IMG/VR virus record: IMGVR_UViG_3300036846_000860
Span: 1-50,937 of that record
Reading direction: 5' to 3' (one strand)
DNA: 50,937 bases
Source of the DNA: a virus
Shown in pieces: positions 35,317 to 42,199 of this stretch (positions are counted from its first letter, which is position 1; each line of letters begins with the position of its first letter). The notes under the pieces were generated by a model. It was not told the DNA's origin. It ran no database searches and worked only from the letters and a program-made list of their open reading frames with translations. The translations under genes and the position numbers were made by a program.

Positions 35317-35699
35317 GTGAGCAACTTGTCATCGATCTAGCTCGAGAACTCTACGACCGTTTTGTGATGGGCGGATGGGAGCCGCAGGATGCTTATCCGC
35401 AAATTCGGGCAATGTTGAGTGGCGAGGCTCCCGCACAGGCAGCGCAATCAAAGCTCACAACATTTCGGTGCGACTGTGGGCTTAATTTATTGGTTGAGGG
35501 ACAAGTCGTCGGCAAAGAGTTTAGGGCGAGCGCAGCACAGGCAGCGCAGGAGGAGAAAAACGCTCTCATTGAGAAATGGTTTCAGGCCAAGCGGGAAAGG
35601 AGATTCGAGGAGTCTGACAAGATCAGGCAAAAGCTGATCGATCTCAATGTGGATGTACAGAAAGTACAGAATGAACGGTTAGGGCCATTGAAGAAATGA
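35313..35699 (+). CDS. Small protein with CysRS-like C-terminal helix pair, 128 aa
   Basis: The start is GTG, overlapping the glycosidase stop (GTGA). Residues 50-70 hold CDCGLNLLV. The C-terminal 45 residues (FQAKRERRFEESDKIRQKLI) resemble the helical R-x-A-R-x-x-x-D-x-A-E-x-D-x-I-R-x-x-L pattern of cysteinyl-tRNA synthetase C-termini. No catalytic domain is present. It may mimic or bind a translation component; this is inference from one motif. Confidence 0.72.
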   Translation: MSEQLVIDLARELYDRFVMGGWEPQDAYPQIRAMLSGEAPAQAAQSKLTTFRCDCGLNLLVEGQVVGKEFRASAAQAAQEEKNALIEKWFQAKRERRFEESDKIRQKLIDLNVDVQKVQNERLGPLKK

Positions 35700-35851
35700 G
35701 TAACAGCCAAATACTAGCGCTCTACTGCCTCCTCTTCGCGATCTGGACCGCGTGTTTAGGTCTAAACATCGTAGTGTGGTTGGTTTACAAAGCCGTTTAC
35801 CACATAGCATACGGCGAGGAAATAAATGATCATCAACGTGAGTCGAAGTAA
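35696..35851 (+). CDS. Single-helix membrane micro-protein, 51 aa
   Basis: The ATG overlaps the preceding TGA (ATGA), and the frame ends 26 bases into the nuclease gene. It begins MSNSQILALY, has a hydrophobic helix (LLFAIWTACLGLNIVVWLVY) and a short charged tail. Coupled starts and the clean transmembrane segment support a real gene. Possibly a small holin-like or membrane-regulatory peptide. Confidence 0.65.
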   Translation: MSNSQILALYCLLFAIWTACLGLNIVVWLVYKAVYHIAYGEEINDHQRESK

Positions 35852-36830
35852 ATCATTCCAATCTTGCCAACAATACGCGTACAACTGGGATGAGTTACGG
35901 TTGTACCCAACCCGTGAGGCAGATCCGTTAGTAATCGGAGAAGGGTACCACCTCGGTAGTGAAATCATCACGCGCTCGGCTGACGTTAACGAAGCCGTAA
36001 AGTCGGTCGAAACCCGCATGCGTGAGCGTTACGCGAACCAGATGATTTTACCAGAAGAACGAGCCGACATCGAACGCAACATCGAATGGGCGAAACACGC
36101 AACGGTGCAGTGGGCGGAAAACTACAACAAAGCAGACTTCCGTGTGTTGTGGCCGGAGGTGAAAGGTTGTGTACCGTTACCGAAGACAGAACACCACTGT
36201 TTCTTCGCTCACCGTATTCTGCACCCAGACATCCCTTACAGTCTAACCGGTTGTGTCGGGCGTTATAACGACTGTTATATCCCACACTACTTCGCATTCC
36301 GCACCGACGGCATCATCGAGATGTATAGACAAATCTGGTTGCTCGAACAAAAGACAACCGCGAAAGCCGGCAGCCAAACATTCTGGACTCACTTCCAACT
36401 CGACAACCAAATCCGTGGGTATTGTTACGGGGTTTGGAGAGCGACCGGTGCGCTCGTCAACGGAGCGTTAATCAACGCGATTATCAAACACCACAAGGTT
36501 GTCACCGTCAACGGCGAGCGTAAATACCAACTCGACCCGACAAATGTGGGGTTTGAGCGCGAGCCGATCTTGGTAACGAAAGCAGACATGCTCGACTTCG
36601 AACGTGAATTAACACTGCTCGCGGATGAATACGAGCATAAATTCGCCCACCCAGACCTGATCGTGAAGAACCCACAAGCGTGCTTTAACTACAACCGAAA
36701 GTGCTACTACTGGGATCGGTGTAAACGTCATCAGGAACCCTTCGATGGAGAGTTTGCAGTACGGCAAGCCGACTATGTCGAGGAGAACTACAAAAAGGTA
36801 CTCGGATTGGAGGAGAAAGTTGAAGCCTAA
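35826..36830 (+). CDS. PD-(D/E)XK nuclease with Cas4/AddB-like Fe-S cysteines
   Basis: The core shows RTDG (D161) and LLEQKTT (E174, K176), the D-(x)n-ExK catalytic set, followed by the conserved QLDNQIRGYCYG helix (QxxxY motif) of RecB-like nucleases. Four Cys (C14, C286, C293, C299) bracket the domain as in Cas4/AddB iron-sulphur nucleases. The enzyme would resect DNA ends. It is the first gene of the recombination module with the permuted ATPase and the ssDNA-binding protein. A role in phage recombination or host DNA breakdown is likely. Confidence 0.85.
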   Translation: MIINVSRSKSFQSCQQYAYNWDELRLYPTREADPLVIGEGYHLGSEIITRSADVNEAVKSVETRMRERYANQMILPEERADIERNIEWAKHATVQWAENYNKADFRVLWPEVKGCVPLPKTEHHCFFAHRILHPDIPYSLTGCVGRYNDCYIPHYFAFRTDGIIEMYRQIWLLEQKTTAKAGSQTFWTHFQLDNQIRGYCYGVWRATGALVNGALINAIIKHHKVVTVNGERKYQLDPTNVGFEREPILVTKADMLDFERELTLLADEYEHKFAHPDLIVKNPQACFNYNRKCYYWDRCKRHQEPFDGEFAVRQADYVEENYKKVLGLEEKVEA

Positions 36831-37539
36831 ATCAGTTGTGTTGTTATCCGGCGGGCTCGATAGCTGTGTAGCACTCGCATGTGCTTACGAAGACACCGAC
36901 CCCGTCTTAGCTCTCTCTGTCTACTACGGACAGAAACATCAACGCGAGTTGAAAAGCGCTGTACAGATCTGTGAGCATTACAAACTCGACCATGAACTCG
37001 TCGATCTCTGCGACCTCGGTAACATTTTAGCCGACATGCACGCAACCGCGCTGATCGATCGGGAGGAGAAATTACCCTCCGGTCGGCGGATGTCCGAAAT
37101 GACCGCTCGCGTGCCACGCTCGTACGTTCCCGGTCGTAACACAATCCTACTGGCAATCGCACAGAGCATCGCGGAGGCACTCAATGCGGATGAGATTTAC
37201 TGTGGATTTAACGCAGTCGATTTCTCTGGATATCCAGACTGCAGACCCATCTTCGTTGAAGCCTTCAACCACCTTGCGCATTATTCGACCAAACGAGGGT
37301 ACGAGAACAATCCTATTATCCTCCGAGCTCCAGTTATCAATCTATCAAAAGCTAGTGTCGTACGCCGCGGACTTGATCTCGGGGCTCCTCTCGGCTTTAC
37401 CTGGAGCTGTTACAACGGCGGTGAACGCCCATGCGGAACCTGTGACTCCTGTATTATTCGATGGAACGCGTTTAAAGAAAATGGAGTAGACGATCCCAGC
37501 GGAGCCTACGAAGTAATCCCTCACAGGTCGGTGTTGTAA
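36820..37539 (+). CDS. queC: 7-cyano-7-deazaguanine (preQ0) synthase QueC
   Basis: The start is taken as TTG at 36820 after GGAGGAGAAAG, which gives the family's usual N-terminus. It has the PP-loop ATP motif LLSGGLDS (residues 8-15), YVPGRNTILL and the zinc cluster CYNGGERPCGTCDSC near the C-terminus. QueC converts carboxydeazaguanine to preQ0 using ATP and ammonia. At 239 residues the length is normal. It acts with FolE, QueD and QueE encoded nearby. It overlaps the nuclease gene by 11 bases. Confidence 0.93.
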   Translation: MKPKSVVLLSGGLDSCVALACAYEDTDPVLALSVYYGQKHQRELKSAVQICEHYKLDHELVDLCDLGNILADMHATALIDREEKLPSGRRMSEMTARVPRSYVPGRNTILLAIAQSIAEALNADEIYCGFNAVDFSGYPDCRPIFVEAFNHLAHYSTKRGYENNPIILRAPVINLSKASVVRRGLDLGAPLGFTWSCYNGGERPCGTCDSCIIRWNAFKENGVDDPSGAYEVIPHRSVL

Positions 37540-38282
37540 TGCCGCCTAAATACGCAACGGTAGCAATCGACAGCGCTGGTGAGCTAGCTCGCTTGTTCTT
37601 CAGTAAGGATATGGGCAAGACAAGCGGTGACCTCGACAAAATCCGGGCGATGAACAACTACCCGGGTAGCACAGAACGGATGAACATGCTCGTCCGGGCA
37701 ATGAAACAAAAACGCGACTCGGGGGTGGAAATTGTCTTCACGGCGCACGAGGATATCGAGAAAGTCTACGCGAAAGGGGGGCTCGGCGATAAACAAGAAC
37801 CGATCGCTGTCAAAGGATGGCCTGACCTCCCTGGAAAACGCGCCCCAGATGAATTTTGTCGAGCTGCTGACAACGTGCTCCACGTTCGGCGGATTAATGG
37901 CGTTGCTCACTGGATCAGTAGGAGAGAACCGATCGGGACCGGTGCTGAGTATTGGGAGGTTAAAGATCGGTTCAACGGACCCGCGGTTAATTCTGGAGTT
38001 CTCCCCGCCGATTACAGTGCCGTTGCTGAAGCTGTCAAAAAAGTCAACCCTGAATTCTGGCGTCCGCCTTACATATGGATGTTGTACGGCGCATTTGGAA
38101 TAGGTAAGACCCGCTCGTTGTTAACGTTTCCTCAACCGATTTTGTTAATCAACCTCGATAAGGGGGAGAAATCATTAACCCCAACCGAGGTGAAGAAAGC
38201 ACAAATGACGATTGATAGTACAGTCGACGTCGAGGACCAGAAAGACTACAACAAGTTCGTGAGCTTGATCTCGGGGGTTTAA
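37539..38282 (+). CDS. Circularly permuted Sak4/AAA_24-type recombination ATPase
   Basis: The start overlaps the QueC stop (TAATG) and the end overlaps the next start the same way. The N-terminus opens at the Walker B strand, YATVAIDS (D11), and continues through VEIVFTAHED, LPGKRAPDEF and DRFNGP, which is the order of the C-terminal half of Sak4/AAA_24 proteins. Only after this comes a Walker A strand-loop IWMLYGAFGIGKT (G184-T191) and TFPQPILLINLDKG, normally at the N-terminus. The domain halves are thus exchanged, with the cut just before the Walker B strand. Sak4-like ATPases assist single-strand annealing. The neighbouring nuclease and ssDNA-binding gene fit that role. Confidence 0.85.
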   Translation: MPPKYATVAIDSAGELARLFFSKDMGKTSGDLDKIRAMNNYPGSTERMNMLVRAMKQKRDSGVEIVFTAHEDIEKVYAKGGLGDKQEPIAVKGWPDLPGKRAPDEFCRAADNVLHVRRINGVAHWISRREPIGTGAEYWEVKDRFNGPAVNSGVLPADYSAVAEAVKKVNPEFWRPPYIWMLYGAFGIGKTRSLLTFPQPILLINLDKGEKSLTPTEVKKAQMTIDSTVDVEDQKDYNKFVSLISGV

Positions 38283-38500
38283 TGTTACGCATCGAATTCA
38301 CCATCCATGACCAACTCTGGCCGATGATCACAATGACCTGTATTCGGGAGTCATTCATCAACGGTAAGGTTGTACAACAGGAAAAGAAACAGTACGACCT
38401 CGCGGAGGTGAAAGCACAAGAGATGTTGAACAACCACCTCCGAGTGGCAGTAAACGAGATTATCGCGCGACACAAACCAAACACCACAGTCCCGCGGTAG
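38282..38500 (+). CDS. Small early protein, 72 aa
   Basis: One-base overlap (TAATG) with the permuted ATPase. Two beta strands (IEFTIHDQLWPMITMTCIRE) are followed by a helix (AEVKAQEMLNNHLRVAVNEI). No known family. It may be an accessory of the recombination module. Confidence 0.72.
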   Translation: MLRIEFTIHDQLWPMITMTCIRESFINGKVVQQEKKQYDLAEVKAQEMLNNHLRVAVNEIIARHKPNTTVPR

Positions 38501-38545
38501 TGACGCATACAACGTCAATAACTAACCAAAGGAGAAACAAACGTA

Positions 38546-38968
38546 ATGGCGATACACACTGACAATATGTCCAACGTCGCAGCACCTTCGGAGGCGGTAG
38601 ACGAAGGTTGGTACCACGTTCGAATCAGCAAGGTTGAGGAGACCTTGTCTGAATCGAGCAAGCAGCCGGTGGTTAAACTCCAACTCAAGATCCAGACCGA
38701 AGGAAACATGTTCGGTCGGACGGTACCGGACAACGCTAGCCTGCAATCCCACGCGTTGTTCAAACTCAAGGGGTATTACAAGGCGGTTGGCTACAACCCC
38801 GGCCCGGAAGGTCACGACCCGGAGAAGTTACTCGACGGGGAGTGTTACGTTTACGTCCAACACGCAACGTATCAGGGTAAACCAACAATCAACATCCCTC
38901 CGTACAGCATCCGATCGTTGAATGAAGGTGCGGGAAGGGGTACTCCTACAGCGAAAGCGGAAGAGTAA
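38546..38968 (+). CDS. DUF669-like single-stranded DNA-binding protein
   Basis: It starts with an ATG preceded by AAAGGAGAAAC. The 140-residue product has the OB-like pattern of phage DUF669/ssDNA-binding proteins: EGWYHVRISKVEETLS, VVKLQLKIQTEGN, LFKLKGYYKAVG and GECYVYVQHATYQGKP, ending in a charged flexible tail. It lies next to the Sak4-like ATPase, the usual partner arrangement of phage annealing systems. It would coat ssDNA during replication and recombination. Identity is inferred from pattern and context. Confidence 0.75.
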   Translation: MAIHTDNMSNVAAPSEAVDEGWYHVRISKVEETLSESSKQPVVKLQLKIQTEGNMFGRTVPDNASLQSHALFKLKGYYKAVGYNPGPEGHDPEKLLDGECYVYVQHATYQGKPTINIPPYSIRSLNEGAGRGTPTAKAEE

Positions 38969-39082
38969 ATGTGGGCTCTGTTGTTGATCGTTTGTTACGG
39001 CGCGTTCGTCTATTGGTTTGAGGGGCGGCTTGACCTTAAATCGGGCGAACGCGCCCGCCTTAAACGCCACCGAGGTGAGTAA
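38969..39082 (+). CDS. Single-helix membrane micro-protein, 37 aa
   Basis: It starts directly after the previous stop and ends overlapping the QueD start (TAATG). It has an N-terminal hydrophobic helix (MWALLLIVCYGAFVYWF) followed by a basic tail. Too short for a family assignment, but coupling on both sides supports translation. Confidence 0.6.
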   Translation: MWALLLIVCYGAFVYWFEGRLDLKSGERARLKRHRGE

Positions 39083-39438
39083 TGTATGTCATCCGAAAGC
39101 AGTTCAAGTTCAGCGCCGCTCATCATCTGGCGGGTCTGCCTGACGATCATCCTTGTTCGAGGCCTCATGGGCATAATTATACTGTTGAGGTCGTTTTAAA
39201 CAGCAAAGACCTCAACGATGTAGGGTTTGTCCGTGACTACCGCAACCTTGACATCTTAAAGAAGTTTATCGACCAAAACTGGGATCACCGTGACCTGAAT
39301 GAGGTCTTTCCCTACAACCCAACCGCCGAAAACCTCGCAGGTTGGTTGTACCAGTACTGTAAGGGGTTGTGGGTTGAAACCAACGGTGTGAGAGTGAGCG
39401 AGACCGACAAAACCTGGGCTGAGTACTGGGAGTATTAA
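39082..39438 (+). CDS. queD: 6-carboxytetrahydropterin synthase QueD
   Basis: A T-fold protein of 118 residues. It has AAHHL at 12-16, the catalytic and zinc signature CSRPHGH (C25, H29, H31), FVRDYRNLDILKKFI (Asp/Lys region) and a C-terminal ETDKTWAEY, all in family positions. QueD makes carboxytetrahydropterin from dihydroneopterin triphosphate, the second step to preQ0 after FolE. It overlaps the HNH gene by one base (TAATG). Confidence 0.93.
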   Translation: MYVIRKQFKFSAAHHLAGLPDDHPCSRPHGHNYTVEVVLNSKDLNDVGFVRDYRNLDILKKFIDQNWDHRDLNEVFPYNPTAENLAGWLYQYCKGLWVETNGVRVSETDKTWAEYWEY

Positions 39439-39818
39439 TGTACAACGCTGAGTTACAGATGCTGCGGGAGTTCTTCTGGTTCCACGCGCCGAAAATTCAC
39501 TGCGTATTCTGTAAACAGCCGTTGATCGAACTCCCTCCCAAAATGACGTTCGGACATAGACGTCACCCTAAAGTCCGTGCGAAATTCACAATCCACCACG
39601 ATAACGAAGATCGCTCCGACAACCGGTTTGAAAACCTTTTTCCGGCCCACAGTGGCTGCCACCGACGCTACCACAAACAACTCTTGATGAAGGGAGGTAA
39701 ACTTTATGGCGAAGAAGATGAAGAAAGAGAAGAAAGAGAAGAAAAAGGGGAAGTACTAAATGTGGGGAATCCACAGAACCCTCAAGCTAATCCTGCATCT
39801 GGTGAGGGAGATACGTGA
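39438..39818 (+). CDS. HNH endonuclease
   Basis: A zinc site from CVFCKQ (residues about 22-26) and CHRRYHK frames the HNH core FTIHHDNEDRSDNRFENLFP (His-His, Asn, then His). The family nicks or cuts DNA. After about residue 90 the protein becomes a Glu/Arg-rich low-complexity tail (EEDEEREEREEKGE) which may be disordered. A second ORF of 17 codons sits in another frame inside this tail. It could be a freestanding homing-type or packaging-associated nuclease. Confidence 0.85.
   Translation: MYNAELQMLREFFWFHAPKIHCVFCKQPLIELPPKMTFGHRRHPKVRAKFTIHHDNEDRSDNRFENLFPAHSGCHRRYHKQLLMKGGKLYGEEDEEREEREEKGEVLNVGNPQNPQANPASGEGDT
39706..39759 (+). CDS. Possible Lys-rich micro-ORF nested in the HNH tail
   Basis: GGGAGG lies nine bases before an ATG that opens a 17-residue frame, MAKKMKKEKKEKKKGKY, ending directly before the next gene's ATG (TAAATG). 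The HNH frame runs through the same bases in another phase. Either the Lys-rich peptide or the Glu-rich HNH tail is the selected product, or both are. Confidence 0.4.
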   Translation: MAKKMKKEKKEKKKGKY

Positions 39819-40200
39819 TTTACTAAAATTCCTCGCTCAGGTGAACGGTTTCACGATCGAACAGATACAAGGAGACAACAGCGTGGCGATCACAGGCGTC
39901 GGACCAGGAGCGGTGGGGACTTTCAAAGCCACACCGACAAATAACGGCAACCCAGCTTCACTCCCACCAGGTGTAGTTCCAATCTGGACTTCGAGTGACA
40001 CAACAAACGCACCGATCACGTCGGTCAGCCCGGATGGATTGACAGCTCAGGTTACGGTTGCTCCAACAGCCGCACCAGGCACTCAGTTCGTCCTGACGGT
40101 AACTGCGACGTTGCCGGACAACACTCAACCAAACGGCACGGCAACCGTTCCGATTTTGACCTTAGAGGTCAACGGTTTCGTGATTGATCAAACGTCGTAA
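39760..40200 (+). CDS. Ig-like domain protein in the early operon, 146 aa
   Basis: An amphipathic helix (HRTLKLILHLVREIRDLLKF, residues 5-24) precedes one Ig-like beta domain of BIG/invasin type (VGTFKATPTNNGNPAS; DGLTAQVTVAPTAAPG; LTVTATLPDNT). The phrase VNGF(T/V)I(E/D)Q occurs at both the start and end of the domain, as if it were one unit of a longer array. There is no signal peptide. Among nucleotide-metabolism genes its purpose is unclear; it may decorate the virion. Confidence 0.75.
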   Translation: MWGIHRTLKLILHLVREIRDLLKFLAQVNGFTIEQIQGDNSVAITGVGPGAVGTFKATPTNNGNPASLPPGVVPIWTSSDTTNAPITSVSPDGLTAQVTVAPTAAPGTQFVLTVTATLPDNTQPNGTATVPILTLEVNGFVIDQTS

Positions 40201-40210
40201 AGGAGGCGTT

Positions 40211-40918
40211 ATGCAGGAAGGGGTTCTCCCACTCGCTGAGAAATTCATCAGCGTACAGGGTGAAGGGCAATGGGTAGGAACGCTCATGTTGTTTGTTAGG
40301 TTGGCTGGATGTAATGTTGGTCGTCCAGCAGCTGCGGTGAAAGCTGAACAACACCCCTTCCCTGTTTTACCAAACGGCCGAGAGGCGATGGCGTGTACGA
40401 CATACGATGGTCGTACTTTCCCATGTGATACCGATTATTTACGTTCGTCAACAATCGCCCGGCATGAAATCGTTGACGAAGCCCGTCACGAGCGTATCGA
40501 ACACGTTTGTATTACCGGCGGCGAGCCGATGATGTATGCTGATAAACTGTTGTTACTCGCCGACGATCTCCGCCCATTCAACACAAAAATGCATATTGAG
40601 ACGAGTGGCACGATCATGCCGCCGAAGGTGTTGTCGCGCTTGATCATGCCGGATGTTTGGATTACCGTCAGTCCTAAGATCGGCGCGCTGGATGAGATGA
40701 TTAACCGTTCCGACGAGCTTAAGTTGTTAGTCGACGACAGCTTCGATATGTACAAGTTAACGCAAGCGATGCTCGACCACCGGAACGTTTTCCTCTGCCC
40801 AATCAACGGTGTTGACGAAATCACCAAACACAACGTGGAAAAGTGTTGTGAAATCCAGCGCACAATGCCTTGGTGGAGGATCTCATTCCAAGTACATAAA
40901 TTGTTCGGGTGGCGGTAG
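40211..40918 (+). CDS. queE: 7-carboxy-7-deazaguanine synthase QueE (radical SAM)
   Basis: The start at 40211 follows AAAGGAGG. It has the family N-terminus EKFISVQGEG, then RLAGCNVG (C34), a spaced cysteine C62 and FPCDTDY (C72) in place of the compact CxxxCxxC, and the SAM-binding segment ITGGEPMMY. QueE uses SAM and a 4Fe-4S cluster to form carboxydeazaguanine. The wide cysteine spacing (34/62/72) is unusual and seems to be the extended phage-type variant. It fits with FolE, QueD and QueC. Confidence 0.88.
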   Translation: MQEGVLPLAEKFISVQGEGQWVGTLMLFVRLAGCNVGRPAAAVKAEQHPFPVLPNGREAMACTTYDGRTFPCDTDYLRSSTIARHEIVDEARHERIEHVCITGGEPMMYADKLLLLADDLRPFNTKMHIETSGTIMPPKVLSRLIMPDVWITVSPKIGALDEMINRSDELKLLVDDSFDMYKLTQAMLDHRNVFLCPINGVDEITKHNVEKCCEIQRTMPWWRISFQVHKLFGWR

Positions 40919-41142
40919 TGCGAGCGCGCGTGAGGTTTTGTCCACGTGGTCACGATAGAGATGCTCCTGGCGCATCTCGCTGGTATCCCCGACGTACGTT
41001 GAAGGGCACTATAACCTACCACCGTGTGTGTCTTGAATGTCAAAAAATATTTTCACACCAACAAGCGGAGCGTAGACATGCTACTAGACTTTCGCAAACC
41101 CAAATGCGTAGTGGTAAAACACTGCGAGAGCGCGTCGGGTAA
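40918..41142 (+). CDS. Zinc-ribbon/HNH-like small protein, 74 aa
   Basis: The start is GTG overlapping the QueE stop (TAGTG). CPRGH near the N-terminus and CLECQ (about 30 residues later) form a zinc site resembling the N-terminal part of short HNH-type proteins, but no catalytic His-Asn-His is evident. The rest is basic. It may be a DNA-binding or degenerate nuclease protein. Confidence 0.62.
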   Translation: MRARVRFCPRGHDRDAPGASRWYPRRTLKGTITYHRVCLECQKIFSHQQAERRHATRLSQTQMRSGKTLRERVG

Positions 41143-41416
41143 GTACACGTTGTTCTACGGTCATCACTACGTGAAGGGTCACACCTGTTATGACGTCGGT
41201 ACGATCAACCGACAAACGGATGAGATCATAACACGTCATTACCGAGATGAAGGAAGAGGAAATCCAAAGTCGGAGGCGTTACACATCTACCATGAATATG
41301 AACAGACACTTACGCGTAAGTCCGGACCCGAAGAACAAGACGACAACAACCCCAGAGTTGCAGACGCCTTTAGGCGGGCACTTACCCAACGTACCCAACG
41401 TAAGGGATCGGATTGA
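41078..41416 (+). CDS. Early protein, 112 aa
   Basis: The start at 41078 follows AGCGGAGCGTAGAC. It has an alpha/beta N-terminal part (PKCVVVKHCESASGKYTLFY; TCYDVGTINRQTDEI) and a charged C-terminal tail. It overlaps the previous gene by 65 bases and the following one by 125. No family recognised. Confidence 0.65.
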   Translation: MLLDFRKPKCVVVKHCESASGKYTLFYGHHYVKGHTCYDVGTINRQTDEIITRHYRDEGRGNPKSEALHIYHEYEQTLTRKSGPEEQDDNNPRVADAFRRALTQRTQRKGSD

Positions 41417-41657
41417 GGTAAACCACGTACGTTACGGAGATTATGCAAAACAATCCCGTACCGTTCGAATGTTGAAAGACGTATTGTGTGAAGGTGCAAG
41501 CTGGCATCTCACGACTTGCGCACAACGCGAAAGCCTCGATATGATCTGCAACAAAATCGGTCGTATCGTTAACGGTGACCCACGCTTGATCGACAGTTGG
41601 CTCGACATCGCTGGCTACGCTCAATTGGTCGTAGACGAACTAACAAAGGAGGAGTAG
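41292..41657 (+). CDS. DUF6378-like protein, about 121 aa
   Basis: The C-terminal half, CAQRESLDMICNKIGRIVNG followed by DSWLDIAGYAQLVVDEL, matches the pattern of the DUF6378 phage family (helical, with a conserved DSWxDIAGYAxL). The start is unsure. ATG 41292 gives a long overlap with the preceding gene, and a TTG near 41359 is an alternative. It overlaps FolE by one base (TAGTG). The biochemical role is not established. Confidence 0.72.
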   Translation: MNMNRHLRVSPDPKNKTTTTPELQTPLGGHLPNVPNVRDRIEVNHVRYGDYAKQSRTVRMLKDVLCEGASWHLTTCAQRESLDMICNKIGRIVNGDPRLIDSWLDIAGYAQLVVDELTKEE

Positions 41658-42199
41658 TGAAGACCCATCTCGTTGAAAAAGGTGTAACATTAATCCTACA
41701 AGGATTGGAGGTCGACCCCAACGACCACAACTATCTTGACACCCCGGAGCGTTATGCAAGAGCACTCTACGAGATGTTCAACCCTACCGACACCGAGTGG
41801 GCCACCTTCACTGAAGAGTTCAGCGACTTTATCCTTCTGCGTGGGCACCAGTTGTTCTCACTCTGCCCTCACCATTTATTCCCCGTTAAGTTTAACGTCA
41901 GCGTGGCGTATATACCGAACGGTCACGTCCTCGGTCTTTCGAAACTCGCGCGTCTTCTCCATGAGTGTAATCGTAACCCTCTTCTCCAGGAGGGCTTTAC
42001 CAAAATGGTTGTTGATAAAGTCCACCAAGTTTGTTCGGGGGTTAAAGGAGTGGCGGTTTTTATTCAAGGCGAACACGGTTGTCTATCCATGCGAGGGGTT
42101 AAATCCGACGCCGACTTCGTCACATACCGTCTTGACGGTTTATTTAACGAGGATAAAGACCTAGAGCGGAGGTTCTTCGACCTTGTCAGAAAACGTTAA
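41657..42199 (+). CDS. folE: GTP cyclohydrolase I FolE
   Basis: The start is GTG at 41657 with AAAGGAGGAG upstream. The zinc and catalytic signature SLCPHHLFPV (C70, H72, H73), HVLGLSKLARL and GEHGCLSMRG (C142) are all present. The enzyme converts GTP to dihydroneopterin triphosphate, the first step toward preQ0. At 180 residues it is slightly shorter at the N-terminus than cellular FolE but complete in its core. It overlaps the polymerase gene by 17 bases. Confidence 0.93.
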   Translation: MKTHLVEKGVTLILQGLEVDPNDHNYLDTPERYARALYEMFNPTDTEWATFTEEFSDFILLRGHQLFSLCPHHLFPVKFNVSVAYIPNGHVLGLSKLARLLHECNRNPLLQEGFTKMVVDKVHQVCSGVKGVAVFIQGEHGCLSMRGVKSDADFVTYRLDGLFNEDKDLERRFFDLVRKR

